Assembly (NCBI GenBank): GCA_964370235.1 | Contig: CAYJIL010000011.1 | Coordinates: 1 to 34,966, forward strand | Direction: 5' to 3' | DNA length: 34,966 bases | From: CAYJIL01 sp964370235 | Lineage (GTDB): Bacteria > Bacteroidota > Bacteroidia > Bacteroidales > Rikenellaceae | Part shown: in pieces, positions 24,863 to 34,011 of the stretch | Layout of the letters: every line of letters begins with the position of its first letter | Numbering within the stretch: position 1 is the first letter of the stretch | Translations under genes and position numbers: made by a program | The notes under the pieces: model-generated | Database searches by the model: none | What the model was told of the DNA's origin: nothing | The model's input: the letters and a program-made list of their open reading frames with translations, nothing else

Positions 24863-27418
24863 TTAGAACATTTGTCCAATCGAGAAGTGGAATTGGCTAC
24901 CACTACGTACACCTGGGTCGCCTGGAGTATCATCAAAACCATATGCCCAGTCGATACCAAACATACCAACGATTGGTAGGTATAGTCTAACACCAGCACC
25001 AGCCGAACGCTTTAGAGAGAATGGGTTGAACTGTGTAAAGCCTTCCCATGCATTACCTGCCTCGGCAAATGCAACACCATATACTGTCGACTGTGGCGAA
25101 AGTATAACTGGGTATCTCAGCTCCATTGCATATTTAGTATACATGCGTGCTTGATCGCCATAATCGGCATTTGGTGTAAGGGCAGCATCAGAATAACCTC
25201 TAAGACCAATGTTGTCAACACCATATAGCGTATAACCCGACATACCATCACCACCCACACGGTAGCCCTCAAAAGGAGATATGTTAGAATTAGAGTAGTG
25301 TCCTAGGTAACCAAACTCGGCCTTTGACATAAGCACTAGCTTTTTGTTTGGTAACATTGCAGTAAACCAACGGAAACTACCAGTCCACTTATAATACTCA
25401 ATCCACTTATATCTCTCGTTGTCGCTCATGTCGGGATCGCTGTAATCCTTGTCATTAAACGCCGAGTATGGAGGTGTTAGCTCAAAACGAAGTGTCATTT
25501 CAGAACCTCTTCTTGGATAGATCATCTGGTCAAGCGAGTTACGAGAAACAGTACCTGCTAGAGTCAATATGTTTGCATATCCGTTCTCGATAAGGAAACC
25601 ACCCCAGTTTTTAAGGTTGTATGCTTGGTAGTTAACCTCACCCATGATTTGGAAGTTAGGGTCTGGCCAGCTAAGTCGCTTACCATATCCAAGAGTTGCA
25701 CCAATCGTCATAAAGCTCTGTGTGCTCTCTTGCCACGCATAATATGCGTCTGTTTGCTCCGATAGGTAGAACGATAGCGAGAATGCATTTGGTTTCTTAC
25801 CACCGAACCATGGCTCCGAGAAACTAACTGCAGCCGACTTATAGTATGTACCGTTTGACTGTACCTGAATGTTTAGCTTTTGGTTGTCACCCGTAGGGTA
25901 AGGTCTCCATGCATCCTTATCTAGTGCTTTACGCACCGATACGTTGTTGAATGTAACACCAACCGAGGCAACGAACATACCAGCACCCCAACCGCCCGAA
26001 ACTTCGAACTGGTCACTTGGCTGCTCCTCTAGTGCAAAACCAATATCTACTAGCTCGTCAGAAACCGGAAGAATATCTGGAGCTACATTTTCGGGGTTAA
26101 AATGCCCCATAGTACCAATCTTGCGCAACGAGCTCACAAGTAGCTCTTGGCTATATAGCTCACCCGGGCGAACATATAGTTCACGACGCACTACACGGTC
26201 GTTTGTTCTGTCATTACCCGAAATTGTAACTCTGTTTACAGTAAACTGCTTTCCTTCGCTCATGCGAAGCTCTATGTCGATAGAGTCACCATCGATAACA
26301 GTCTCTACTGGCTCAATTCTAAATGCAAGGTGACCATCGTTTTGGTAGATACTCGATACTGTTGTAGCACCCTCCATTACACTTTGTCCGTCGGTACCAA
26401 TACGGCTCTCCATAGTCTTACGATCGTATGTGTCGCCTTTTTGAATACCAAGAATTGTGCTCAGTGTCTTTGAGTCATACTTAGAGTTACCAACAAATTC
26501 AATATCTCTGTAATAGTACTTGTGTCCCTCTTGTATTGCAATATCTAGTCCAATGCGGTCTTCGCTAATTCTGTATAGAGAGTCGCTCAAGATCATACCG
26601 TCACGGTAACCTTTCGAGTGAAGGAAATCCATTAGGTTTTCTTTGTCTTCTTCGAATCGCTCGGTGGTGTATTTAGCACCTTTGAACATGTTCTTTAGCT
26701 TTTTCTCTTTGGTCTTTTTAAGAGCCTTCTTAAGAACCTTTTCGTCTAGTTCGGTATTACCTGCAAAGTTGATCTTGCCAATCTTTACCTTCTCCCCTTT
26801 GTCTACAACAAAATGCACAACAACATAGTTGTTAAGCATTGTGTCGGGTTTTTGCACTACGTCTACTTCGGTAAACATAAAGCCCTTGTCAAAGAAGTGA
26901 CGCTTGATAGAGTTTACAGCGTTGTTGATAGAATAGTCTGAGTATTCGACTCTTTCTCTTAGTTTTAGTTTTGTGAAAAGTTCCTTTGATTCGCCAGTTT
27001 TAACACTGTCAATCTTCCACATAGATACTCTAGGACGCTCGGTAAGTGCTATGTTAATAGTTACCGAATCACCCTCAATGTCTACGTAAGTCTTAATGTC
27101 TGAGTAGTATCTGTGCTGCCACAAAACCTGCATTGCCTGCGAGATATTATCACCCGGTATGGTAACTTTATCCCCGACATTTAAACCGGTTGTGTTGCGT
27201 ATAAGATCTGCGCTCAAAAATTTCACACCTGTAACCTTAACATCCTTAATGATATAATCCTTTGGAATGCCATAGTCAATAGCGGGATAGTTAATTTTAA
27301 CACTATCCTCTTGTGCATAGAGTGGTGTTGATAATATTACTAGCAATAGTAAAATGATAGCTTTGCTATCCGCTCGTCTCTCTCTAAAATTAGTGTAAAG
27401 GTCTCTCCAAAAATTCAT
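24863..27418 (-). CDS. bamA: Outer-membrane protein assembly factor BamA
   Basis: From ATG 27418 the protein is 851 residues. A TTG at 27433 would add five. After a signal sequence ending STPLYAQ come POTRA repeats over about 40-430 (phrases such as VKVTGVKFLSADLIR and VNRVTISGNDRTNDRVVRRE), then a 16-stranded Omp85 barrel. The C-terminus ends FSIGQMF, with the aromatic terminal residue of outer-membrane barrels. It folds and inserts outer-membrane proteins. Neighbours are uppS upstream (61 nt) and two Skp chaperone genes downstream, the standard order. Confidence 0.96.
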   Translation of the reverse strand: MNFWRDLYTNFRERRADSKAIILLLLVILSTPLYAQEDSVKINYPAIDYGIPKDYIIKDVKVTGVKFLSADLIRNTTGLNVGDKVTIPGDNISQAMQVLWQHRYYSDIKTYVDIEGDSVTINIALTERPRVSMWKIDSVKTGESKELFTKLKLRERVEYSDYSINNAVNSIKRHFFDKGFMFTEVDVVQKPDTMLNNYVVVHFVVDKGEKVKIGKINFAGNTELDEKVLKKALKKTKEKKLKNMFKGAKYTTERFEEDKENLMDFLHSKGYRDGMILSDSLYRISEDRIGLDIAIQEGHKYYYRDIEFVGNSKYDSKTLSTILGIQKGDTYDRKTMESRIGTDGQSVMEGATTVSSIYQNDGHLAFRIEPVETVIDGDSIDIELRMSEGKQFTVNRVTISGNDRTNDRVVRRELYVRPGELYSQELLVSSLRKIGTMGHFNPENVAPDILPVSDELVDIGFALEEQPSDQFEVSGGWGAGMFVASVGVTFNNVSVRKALDKDAWRPYPTGDNQKLNIQVQSNGTYYKSAAVSFSEPWFGGKKPNAFSLSFYLSEQTDAYYAWQESTQSFMTIGATLGYGKRLSWPDPNFQIMGEVNYQAYNLKNWGGFLIENGYANILTLAGTVSRNSLDQMIYPRRGSEMTLRFELTPPYSAFNDKDYSDPDMSDNERYKWIEYYKWTGSFRWFTAMLPNKKLVLMSKAEFGYLGHYSNSNISPFEGYRVGGDGMSGYTLYGVDNIGLRGYSDAALTPNADYGDQARMYTKYAMELRYPVILSPQSTVYGVAFAEAGNAWEGFTQFNPFSLKRSAGAGVRLYLPIVGMFGIDWAYGFDDTPGDPGVRSGSQFHFSIGQMF

Positions 27419-27494
27419 CACCACCTGTGCCAATCTGTTTAGTTTTTACTCGTTGTATCTATCGTCTAAAAAAATCTATATTCTTTGCTCTTGC

Positions 27495-28205
27495 CTAAAG
27501 TGCGCCAAATCTGCGTTTTCGATGGCTATAATTTTTAATAGCCTTATAAAACTCTTCTTTGGTAAACTCTGGCCACATCACATCTGTGAAATAAAGTTCG
27601 GTGTATGCCATTTGCCAAAGCAAGAAATTGCTGATTCTACTTTCGCCACTTGTCCTAATCATTAAATCGGGGTCGGGCATACCGCCTGTCGATAATTCCA
27701 AAGAGATGCGCTCTTTGGTTATATCCTCAACTTCTATCTTGCCATCCTTCACTTTTTGTGCGATTGACTTGACAGCCGTCAAAATTTCCTCCTTTGAACC
27801 ATAGTTAATGGCAATCATAAGGACTAGTTTGTTATTGTCTTCGGTTACTGCCTCGCTACGCTCAACCACCTTTAGCATCGATGGGCTAAGCTGCGATCTG
27901 TCGCCAATAACCATAATTTTAACACCGTTTTTATGCAGCTTTTCACATTCGGTCTCTAGTGCCGAGGTGATAATGTTCATAATTCCAAACACTTCGTCCT
28001 TTGGCCTAGCCCAGTTTTCGCTAGAAAAGGCATACAGCGTAAGATACCTTACACCACATTCAATAGCTGCCTCAACAGTACTACGTACCGAGTCGACACC
28101 CTTTTTGTGCCCCCATAGGCGCTCCATTTTGAATTTGCCTGCCCAGCGACCATTGCCATCCATGATGACTGCCACGTGTGATGGTATGTTTATGCTCTCT
28201 TTCAT
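27495..28205 (-). CDS. uppS: Isoprenyl transferase (undecaprenyl diphosphate synthase)
   Basis: The 236-residue protein has the cis-prenyltransferase motifs VAVIMDGNGRWA (11-22, catalytic Asp16), HKKG (33-36), SSENW (61-65), and DPDLMIRTSGESR (178-190), ending with the WPEF box. It extends farnesyl diphosphate with isopentenyl diphosphate to make the carrier lipid for peptidoglycan and the polysaccharides made at 1-7345. The gene is followed by bamA after 61 nt. It probably starts its own transcription unit (promoter 28225-28256), since 128 nt separate it from nadK. Confidence 0.96.
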   Translation of the reverse strand: MKESINIPSHVAVIMDGNGRWAGKFKMERLWGHKKGVDSVRSTVEAAIECGVRYLTLYAFSSENWARPKDEVFGIMNIITSALETECEKLHKNGVKIMVIGDRSQLSPSMLKVVERSEAVTEDNNKLVLMIAINYGSKEEILTAVKSIAQKVKDGKIEVEDITKERISLELSTGGMPDPDLMIRTSGESRISNFLLWQMAYTELYFTDVMWPEFTKEEFYKAIKNYSHRKRRFGAL

Positions 28206-28224
28206 GCTACATTAAAAATAACTG

Positions 28225-28256
28225 CAAATATAAAACAAGAAAGTGGTTTTTTAAAA
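28225..28256 (-). promoter_or_regulatory. Candidate promoter of uppS-bamA block
   Basis: A minus-strand -7 TATATTTG (complement of 28225-28232) is perfect. The -33 position holds TTTT (complement of 28253-28256) at 20-nt spacing. The predicted start near 28219 gives a leader of about 14 nt. Confidence 0.5.
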
Positions 28257-28303
28257 TATTTTGAACCAAAGGCACATATATATACCCTAGATCAAAATAT
28301 TTT
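28253..28303. repeat. 12-bp inverted repeat upstream of uppS
   Basis: AAAATATTTTGA (28253-28264) is repeated in inverted orientation at 28292-28303, with 27 nt between. The left copy overlaps the -33 position. It may be a regulatory site for the envelope gene block or the remains of a terminator; no T-run follows. Confidence 0.4.
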
Positions 28304-28333
28304 TACTCTATTACGACTCTTTGCAAAGTAGTT

Positions 28334-29188
28334 TTACTTGCTTCGTCCGTCGTAGCCCCACATCATCTTTCGTCGTAATGTGTCAAAAAACGACTCGTTG
28401 TGTAGTTTTATTATCTCAACACACATTTTTGCACGTCTTATTGTGAAACGTGATTGCGAGGTCGTATAGTATGTGCGATTGTCTAAAGTTGCAAGTACAT
28501 GCTTAGATCGGCTAGCAACTTTAACATGATACTCTCTGTCATCGGGCACTACTACGGGCCTAATATTTAGGTTGTGTGCAGCAATTGGAGTTATGATAAA
28601 GTTTTGGCAGCTAGGCGATAGTATAGCTCCTCCTACGCTTAGCGAATATGCCGTTGAACCACTAGGAGTCGAGAATATTACCCCATCTGCCATATATTTA
28701 GCAACAAAAATATCACCAGCCCACAGCTCAATATCTACCATGCTCATGCCATCTTTTTGTATCGAAAATTCGTTGAAGGCATAGGGGAAGTTATTTTCAC
28801 TATCAAAATCTCCTTCGACTTCAATTAGCGATCTTTGCTGAATAGTGTACTCGCCCTTTTGTAAACAGTCGAGTATGTCGGCTATACCCTCGTGTGAATT
28901 GGTAGTCAAAAAGCCCATGTGCCCGCTGTTGATTCCTAGTATCGGTATCTTTCGACCTTTTAGTTGAGCAACTGCGGCAAGCAGAGTACCATCGCCCCCA
29001 TACGATATTAGTATGTCGGCATCGTGGGCTATCTGCTGGTTTATGCCCTCAACCTCAAAATCTAAGCTTTGTGCCACCTCGCTAGAGAACGAAAGCCTAA
29101 AGCCCAAGCGATCTGCTTGTGCTTTAAGCTCTTTGTAATGATCTTGGGTGAAGTACTCTCCACCTCTTGTATATATATCGATATTCAT
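28334..29188 (-). CDS. nadK: NAD kinase
   Basis: The 284-residue protein makes NADP from NAD with ATP. It has GGDGT (64-68), the catalytic Asp being in this motif, NSGHMGFL (87-94) and TPSGSTAYSLSVGG (174-187). Its ATG (29186-29188) overlaps the TAA of fprA by one base, so translation is probably coupled. Functionally it feeds NADPH to the surrounding biosynthetic and redox genes. Length and motifs are standard and nothing is missing. Confidence 0.96.
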   Translation of the reverse strand: MNIDIYTRGGEYFTQDHYKELKAQADRLGFRLSFSSEVAQSLDFEVEGINQQIAHDADILISYGGDGTLLAAVAQLKGRKIPILGINSGHMGFLTTNSHEGIADILDCLQKGEYTIQQRSLIEVEGDFDSENNFPYAFNEFSIQKDGMSMVDIELWAGDIFVAKYMADGVIFSTPSGSTAYSLSVGGAILSPSCQNFIITPIAAHNLNIRPVVVPDDREYHVKVASRSKHVLATLDNRTYYTTSQSRFTIRRAKMCVEIIKLHNESFFDTLRRKMMWGYDGRSK

Positions 29189-30384
29189 TATCCGTTTATC
29201 TTTTCGGCCATTGCCTTTGCTAGTGGGTCGAACATGGCTAGTTTCTCCTGAGTTGGTGATCCTGCCATTTGGTGCTCACATCCCACCGTTTCGATTTTTG
29301 CCCTTTGTGCAAACTCCTCTAGCGAACGCAATCCGCCACCGTTCCAGCTATATGTACCACATAGCCCCCACTCGTGGTTCTTGATGCCAATATGCTCTAT
29401 CTCAAACGTTAATTGTTTCATCATAGGGTGCATGTCGGTGTTGTATGATACGCTGGTTAATATAACACCCTTTACTCGCCATATCTCGCTAATTAGGTAT
29501 GAAATGTGTGTTTTCGAAACATCGAATACCGACACATCTTCGACCCCATATTCTACTAGCTTGCGAGCAATGTAATCGGCAACCAGTGCAGTATTGCCAT
29601 ACATCGATGCGTAGATTACTGTTACGCCCTTTTTGGTTTCGTATTTGCTCCATCGGTCATATAGCTCGATAACCTTTGCTGGGTTCGATCTCCATATTGG
29701 GCCATGCAGCGGAGCAATCATCGAAATTTCGACACTCGATAACTTAGCTAGTGCCTTTTGTACCATATTGCTATATTTGCCTACAATATTTGAGTAGTAA
29801 CGGCGCATCTCGGCTCTATATTTTGTCTCAAAATCGGATTCATCGTCAAATATACCACCATCTAGTGTGCCATAAGTACCAAAAGCATCGGCCGAGAATA
29901 GTATCTTGTTTGTTGTTTCATAGGTAACCATTGTCTCGGGCCAGTGCACCCATGGAATGAGCGTGAACTTTAGGCTTTTTTCGCCTAGCGATAGCTCGTC
30001 ACCATCTTTTACTACCAATCTATTGCCACAGCCTTCGCCCGTGTAGTTGTCCATAATCGAAAATGTGCGTGCATTACCTACGATTTGAACATTTGGCCAC
30101 CTGCGAATAACCTCGCACATCATGCCCGAATGGTCGGGCTCCATGTGGTTAACCACCAAATAATCTAGCTCTTTGTCGCCAAGTATCCTTTCGATGTGGT
30201 CGATATATGCACCATCGGTTGTGCCCTCCACTGTGTCGAGTAGTGCCGTTTTTTGGTCTACTATCACATAGGAGTTATAGGCTACACCGTTGGGTAGTGG
30301 CCACATGTTTTCGAATAACTGTTTTCGTCTATCGTTAACACCCACGTAGTGAATGCCGCTCGTAATTTCGATATTTCTATACAT
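29188..30384 (-). CDS. fprA: A-type flavoprotein (flavo-diiron protein) FprA
   Basis: The 398-residue protein combines a metallo-beta-lactamase-like domain with a C-terminal flavodoxin domain (from about residue 254, IYASMYGNTALVADYIA). Diiron ligands are visible as H80, E82, D84, H85 in HMEPDHSG, H147 in WVHWPE, D166 and H227 in APLHGP. Such enzymes reduce oxygen to water or nitric oxide to nitrous oxide in anaerobes, with electrons from rubredoxin. It starts 27 nt after the FAH-family gene and overlaps nadK. This fits oxidative or nitrosative defence of an anaerobe. Confidence 0.95.
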   Translation of the reverse strand: MYRNIEITSGIHYVGVNDRRKQLFENMWPLPNGVAYNSYVIVDQKTALLDTVEGTTDGAYIDHIERILGDKELDYLVVNHMEPDHSGMMCEVIRRWPNVQIVGNARTFSIMDNYTGEGCGNRLVVKDGDELSLGEKSLKFTLIPWVHWPETMVTYETTNKILFSADAFGTYGTLDGGIFDDESDFETKYRAEMRRYYSNIVGKYSNMVQKALAKLSSVEISMIAPLHGPIWRSNPAKVIELYDRWSKYETKKGVTVIYASMYGNTALVADYIARKLVEYGVEDVSVFDVSKTHISYLISEIWRVKGVILTSVSYNTDMHPMMKQLTFEIEHIGIKNHEWGLCGTYSWNGGGLRSLEEFAQRAKIETVGCEHQMAGSPTQEKLAMFDPLAKAMAEKING

Positions 30385-30411
30385 AGTTCAGATTAGTTAT
30401 GGTTGATACTG

Positions 30412-31026
30412 TTATCTTATCTCGAAATCTAACATTTTTTTGTCTGCGAGGTATGCTTCGATGTGATTGCCTGCCTTTACAGCTCCCACGCCTACGGGTG
30501 TACCTGTAAATATTAAATCGCCAATCTTTAGTGTTACAAACTGCGAAACATACGATATAATTTCATCAACAGAGAATAGCATGTTTGCCGAGTTTCCGCT
30601 CTGTACCGTAGCACCATCTATATTAAGGTGGAATGGCAGAGCAGCTAAATCGCCTAGTTCGCTCTTGTCGATAAAAGTATTGGGTACTGCCGTGCTGTGG
30701 TCAAATGCCTTTGATAGCTCCCATGGCTCGCCCGCCGCCATTGCTTTGCGTTGTAAATCACGTGCCGTAAAGTCAATTCCCACAGCTAATTCGTTGTAGC
30801 AACGGTGTGCAAATTGCTGAGGTATTCCTTTTGCTATGCGACAAATCTTAACCACTATTTCGGCCTCGTACTCTAGCTCAGAGGTAAAGTGAGGAATATA
30901 TAGTGGATCGTTGTTGCGAAGTAGGGCAGTGTCGGGCTTCATAAATATTATTGGTTCCGATGGCTCTTTAAGCCCCATTTCTGTGATGTGGTCTTTGTAG
31001 TTGAGACCAACGCATATAATTTTCAT
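30412..31026 (-). CDS. Fumarylacetoacetate hydrolase-family protein
   Basis: The 204-residue protein has the FAH C-terminal-domain fold without an extra N-terminal domain. Metal ligands are in SELEYEAEIV (E52/E54 region) and GIDFTARD (the Asp), with KSFDH-type AFDH and IFTGTPVGVG landmarks. Small members of this group include acylpyruvate hydrolases and oxaloacetate decarboxylases or tautomerases (FAHD1-like); the substrate cannot be chosen from sequence. It lies between truA (11 nt) and fprA (27 nt) in one operon, which does not define its role. Confidence 0.9.
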   Translation of the reverse strand: MKIICVGLNYKDHITEMGLKEPSEPIIFMKPDTALLRNNDPLYIPHFTSELEYEAEIVVKICRIAKGIPQQFAHRCYNELAVGIDFTARDLQRKAMAAGEPWELSKAFDHSTAVPNTFIDKSELGDLAALPFHLNIDGATVQSGNSANMLFSVDEIISYVSQFVTLKIGDLIFTGTPVGVGAVKAGNHIEAYLADKKMLDFEIR

Positions 31027-31037
31027 ATCCTGTTTTG

Positions 31038-31817
31038 TTACATTCTTAAAAGCTCGTTGGAGCGAAATTTTGGTGTAAATAGCTGGGCATCGTACACAAT
31101 GTCGGTAAGGTATAGCCCATGTGCTGGTGCCGAGCTACCGGTCAGTTGCCTGCTTTTGCCCTCGATGGCACTCATAAATTGCTCGTGGGTAATTTTGCCT
31201 CGACCCACATCTACTAGCGTGCCAACTACCGAGCGCACCATGTTTCGAAGAAACCTATCTGCTCTAATTGCAAATATATAAAAATTCTCATTCTCACTCC
31301 ACTCTGCCTCTCTAACATCGCAAATGTTTGTTTTATTATCGCTGTGTAGTTTGGCAAAACTCGTAAAATCGCTAACCTTTAGTAGTTCTTGTGCCGAATG
31401 GTTCATCTTTGCTATGTCTAGCTCTCTTTGATAGAGCATCGATAGATTACCTGCAAATGGCGATTTTCGCTTCGATATGTAGTATCTGTATCCTCGTTCT
31501 GTTGCCGAAAAGCGAGCATGCGTATCGTCTGCTACTCTTTGTGCCGAATAAACTACAATATCACGAGGCAGTATGGCGTTTAGGTGGTATACTTTGTCTT
31601 GGTCTATTTCTTCGATTTGGGCATCGAAATGTGCTACATAATATGCTGCATGAACACCCGTGTCGGTTCTTCCTGCTCCCATAACCGAGATCTCCTCTCG
31701 CAGTAGCTTCGATAGTGCCTCCTGAAGAGATTGCTGCACCGAAGGGGCGTTTGGCTGTATCTGCCAACCGCAATAGCTAGCTCCGTTGTATGCCAATTCT
31801 AAAAAATATCTTGCCAT
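31038..31817 (-). CDS. truA: tRNA pseudouridine(38-40) synthase TruA
   Basis: The 259-residue protein is the normal length for TruA. The catalytic Asp is in GAGRTDTGVHA (47-57, D52). Other family signatures are RYYI and FLRNMVRSVVGTLVDVGRG. It makes pseudouridine at positions 38-40 of the anticodon arm. It is the first gene of the truA, FAH, fprA, nadK unit, and its start is divergent from dapB, with a minus-strand -7 element TATCTTTG at 31842-31849. Confidence 0.96.
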   Translation of the reverse strand: MARYFLELAYNGASYCGWQIQPNAPSVQQSLQEALSKLLREEISVMGAGRTDTGVHAAYYVAHFDAQIEEIDQDKVYHLNAILPRDIVVYSAQRVADDTHARFSATERGYRYYISKRKSPFAGNLSMLYQRELDIAKMNHSAQELLKVSDFTSFAKLHSDNKTNICDVREAEWSENENFYIFAIRADRFLRNMVRSVVGTLVDVGRGKITHEQFMSAIEGKSRQLTGSSAPAHGLYLTDIVYDAQLFTPKFRSNELLRM

Positions 31818-31841
31818 CGTCTATAAATTTAATTACATTTG
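31811..31841 (+). promoter_or_regulatory. Promoter of dapB
   Basis: TACATTTG at 31834-31841 is a perfect -7 element. A weaker -33 TTG lies at 31811-31813 with a 20-nt spacer. The start is expected near 31847, a 33-nt leader. Confidence 0.65.
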
Positions 31842-31849
31842 CAAAGATA
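31842..31849 (-). promoter_or_regulatory. -7 element of truA operon
   Basis: The complement of 31842-31849 reads TATCTTTG, a perfect -7 box directly abutting the dapB -7 box. No strong -33 is seen at the proper distance. The predicted start is near 31836. Confidence 0.55.
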
Positions 31850-31879
31850 ATATATAAAACAAAAATAATACAGTTAAAG

Positions 31880-32596
31880 ATGAATATAGCTCTTATAGGT
31901 TATGGCAAGATGGGTAAAGAGATCGAAAAGATTCTTATCAATCGTGGTCATAACGTATCGTTAATTATTGATATTGAGAACACACACGACCTTTGTAGCG
32001 AGAAAATGGCAGGGGTAGATGTAGCAATTGAGTTTACTGCTCCACATACAGCATATGGTAATATAGTAAAGTGTATTGAGTTTGGAGTTCCGGTAGTTTG
32101 TGGAACAACAGCGTGGTTAGACAAGTATGACGAAGTTGTTGAGCTTTGCAATCAAAAAGGCTCGGCATTCTTTTATGCGTCTAATTATAGTGTAGGTGTT
32201 AATATTTTTGCACAAGTGAACAAACTGCTTGCACGCTTAATGAACGGTTATAGCCAATATGATGTATCTATGGAAGAGGTACACCACACCCAAAAGAAAG
32301 ACGCACCAAGCGGTACAGCTATTACACTAGCCGAGGGCATTCTAGAGGGAATTACTCGCAAAGACAAGTGGGTGTGTGGTACTACAACAGAGCCAGCCGA
32401 GCTAGAGATTGCGGCTATTCGCCGTAGTGTAGTTCCGGGTACACACACAGTTACTTGGGAGAGCGATGTCGATTACATAAAGATTGAGCATCTTGCAAAA
32501 AGTCGTGGTGGCTTTGCTTTGGGTGCAGTATTGGCAGCCGAGTTCTTGGCTGGCAAGAAAGGTATATACACTATGGAAGATCTTCTTTCGTTGTAG
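31880..32596 (+). CDS. dapB: 4-Hydroxy-tetrahydrodipicolinate reductase
   Basis: The chosen ATG at 31880 starts MNIALIGYGKMG, the family's N-terminal Rossmann motif (GYGKMG, 7-12). An in-frame ATG at 31790 lies upstream of the promoter and inside truA on the other strand, so it is rejected. The product is 238 residues, with the catalytic and substrate motif EEVHHTQKKDAPSGTA (132-147). It carries out the second committed step to diaminopimelate and lysine, needed for peptidoglycan. lepB follows after 41 nt and is probably co-transcribed. No dapA is in the window. Confidence 0.96.
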   Translation: MNIALIGYGKMGKEIEKILINRGHNVSLIIDIENTHDLCSEKMAGVDVAIEFTAPHTAYGNIVKCIEFGVPVVCGTTAWLDKYDEVVELCNQKGSAFFYASNYSVGVNIFAQVNKLLARLMNGYSQYDVSMEEVHHTQKKDAPSGTAITLAEGILEGITRKDKWVCGTTTEPAELEIAAIRRSVVPGTHTVTWESDVDYIKIEHLAKSRGGFALGAVLAAEFLAGKKGIYTMEDLLSL

Positions 32597-32637
32597 GGGG
32601 TAGCCTCTTTTAATACAGATAATAAATCTAAAGATAT

Positions 32638-33984
32638 ATGGCATTTTTGAGAGGATTACAAGGTAATCGTTGGTTTAAATTTGGCGTGGTAGCTCTGCTA
32701 TACGTGCTTTGGTTTGTAGTTTGGAGTGGTTATTGGTGGGCTATTTTTGGTGTTGCCATTATATTCGATGTTTATATATCGAAGCTCTATTATAAACTAT
32801 TCTGGGGACGCCACATAAAGCTAAAAGAGACCGCTTCGATATACAAAAGCGTTGCAGGATGGGTTGAGGCAGTAGTTTTTGCTGTGGTTTTTGCTTCCTT
32901 GATACGTGGTTATTTTCTCGAAATGTATGTTATTCCCACGGGTTCGATGGAGCGCACACTCAAAATAGGTGACTATTTGGGCGTGAGCAAAGTGACCTAT
33001 GGCCCCAAAATGCCAAATACCCCCATTGCTCTGCCACTTGTGCATAATGTACTACCATGGGATATAACGGTAAAGTCATATAGCGAGGCAATTAAATTGC
33101 CCTTTAGAAGGCTTGCTGGTTTAAGAGAGTTAGAGCGTGAGGATATTGTTGTATTCAACTATCCCGAAGGCGATACAATTATTGTTGATATGCCACAGAG
33201 CAACTACTATCAAATGGCGAGAGACTATGGTCGTGAGCAAATTTTTGCTAACTCAGATATTATGGTACACCCAGTCGATCGTCGTGATAACTATATTAAG
33301 CGTGCAGTTGCAATATATGGCGATACTCTACAAATGGTTGATGGTATTGTATATGTAAATGGTAAACAAGAGAGCAATATTGCGGGTCGTCAGTTTATGT
33401 ATAACATTATAACCGAGAGCGGAAAATCGCCGTTTACGGTTGCTTTGGTAGAGGAGCTTGATCTTGCTCCCGAAGATTATTTTTCGACAAATACTGGTTT
33501 TGGTGCATTCTTGGATAGTGCATCTGCTGAGCGTATGCAAGCAGTAAAAGGTGTAACAAGCGTTACCAAATATAATGCTAGCGAACCCGACAAGGGTGTG
33601 TTCCCACACTCTGATGCCTATGCATGGAATGTTGACAATATTGGGCCACTATGGGTTCCACAAGCAGGAGTAACTGTTGAGTTAACACTCGAAAACCTTC
33701 CGCTATACCGCCGCATTATTAGTGTTTATGAAGGACACGACCTTGTGGTGAAAGATGGCGAAATATTCATAGATGGTGCTAAGGCAGATAGCTACACCTT
33801 TGCCATGAACTACTTTTTTATGGTGGGTGACAATCGCCACAACTCTTTGGATTCTCGTTTCTGGGGCTTTGTTCCACAAGATCACATTGTGGGTACTCCA
33901 GCCTTTATATGGCTGTCGCTTGACAAGAACAAGAGTTTCCCATCTAACATTAGATTCTCACGAATTTTTAGCGAAATAAAATAG
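32638..33984 (+). CDS. lepB: Signal peptidase I
   Basis: The 448-residue protein has hydrophobic N-terminal segments (about 15-45 and 72-95) and then the serine-lysine protease region. The nucleophile is S103 in PTGSMERT and the general base K221 in DNYIKRAVA. The late conserved box GDNRHNSLDSRFWG is also present. Most bacterial enzymes are shorter; the long insert between the boxes is usual in Bacteroidota. It removes signal peptides of the exported proteins encoded around it. It follows dapB by 41 nt. Confidence 0.95.
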   Translation: MAFLRGLQGNRWFKFGVVALLYVLWFVVWSGYWWAIFGVAIIFDVYISKLYYKLFWGRHIKLKETASIYKSVAGWVEAVVFAVVFASLIRGYFLEMYVIPTGSMERTLKIGDYLGVSKVTYGPKMPNTPIALPLVHNVLPWDITVKSYSEAIKLPFRRLAGLRELEREDIVVFNYPEGDTIIVDMPQSNYYQMARDYGREQIFANSDIMVHPVDRRDNYIKRAVAIYGDTLQMVDGIVYVNGKQESNIAGRQFMYNIITESGKSPFTVALVEELDLAPEDYFSTNTGFGAFLDSASAERMQAVKGVTSVTKYNASEPDKGVFPHSDAYAWNVDNIGPLWVPQAGVTVELTLENLPLYRRIISVYEGHDLVVKDGEIFIDGAKADSYTFAMNYFFMVGDNRHNSLDSRFWGFVPQDHIVGTPAFIWLSLDKNKSFPSNIRFSRIFSEIK

Positions 33985-34011
33985 TAATACATTTAGAAAA
34001 TATTTATAAAT

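Noticed and set aside
31790..31879. Upstream in-frame start of dapB
   Set aside because: It precedes the -7 box and would add residues ahead of the canonical Rossmann start.
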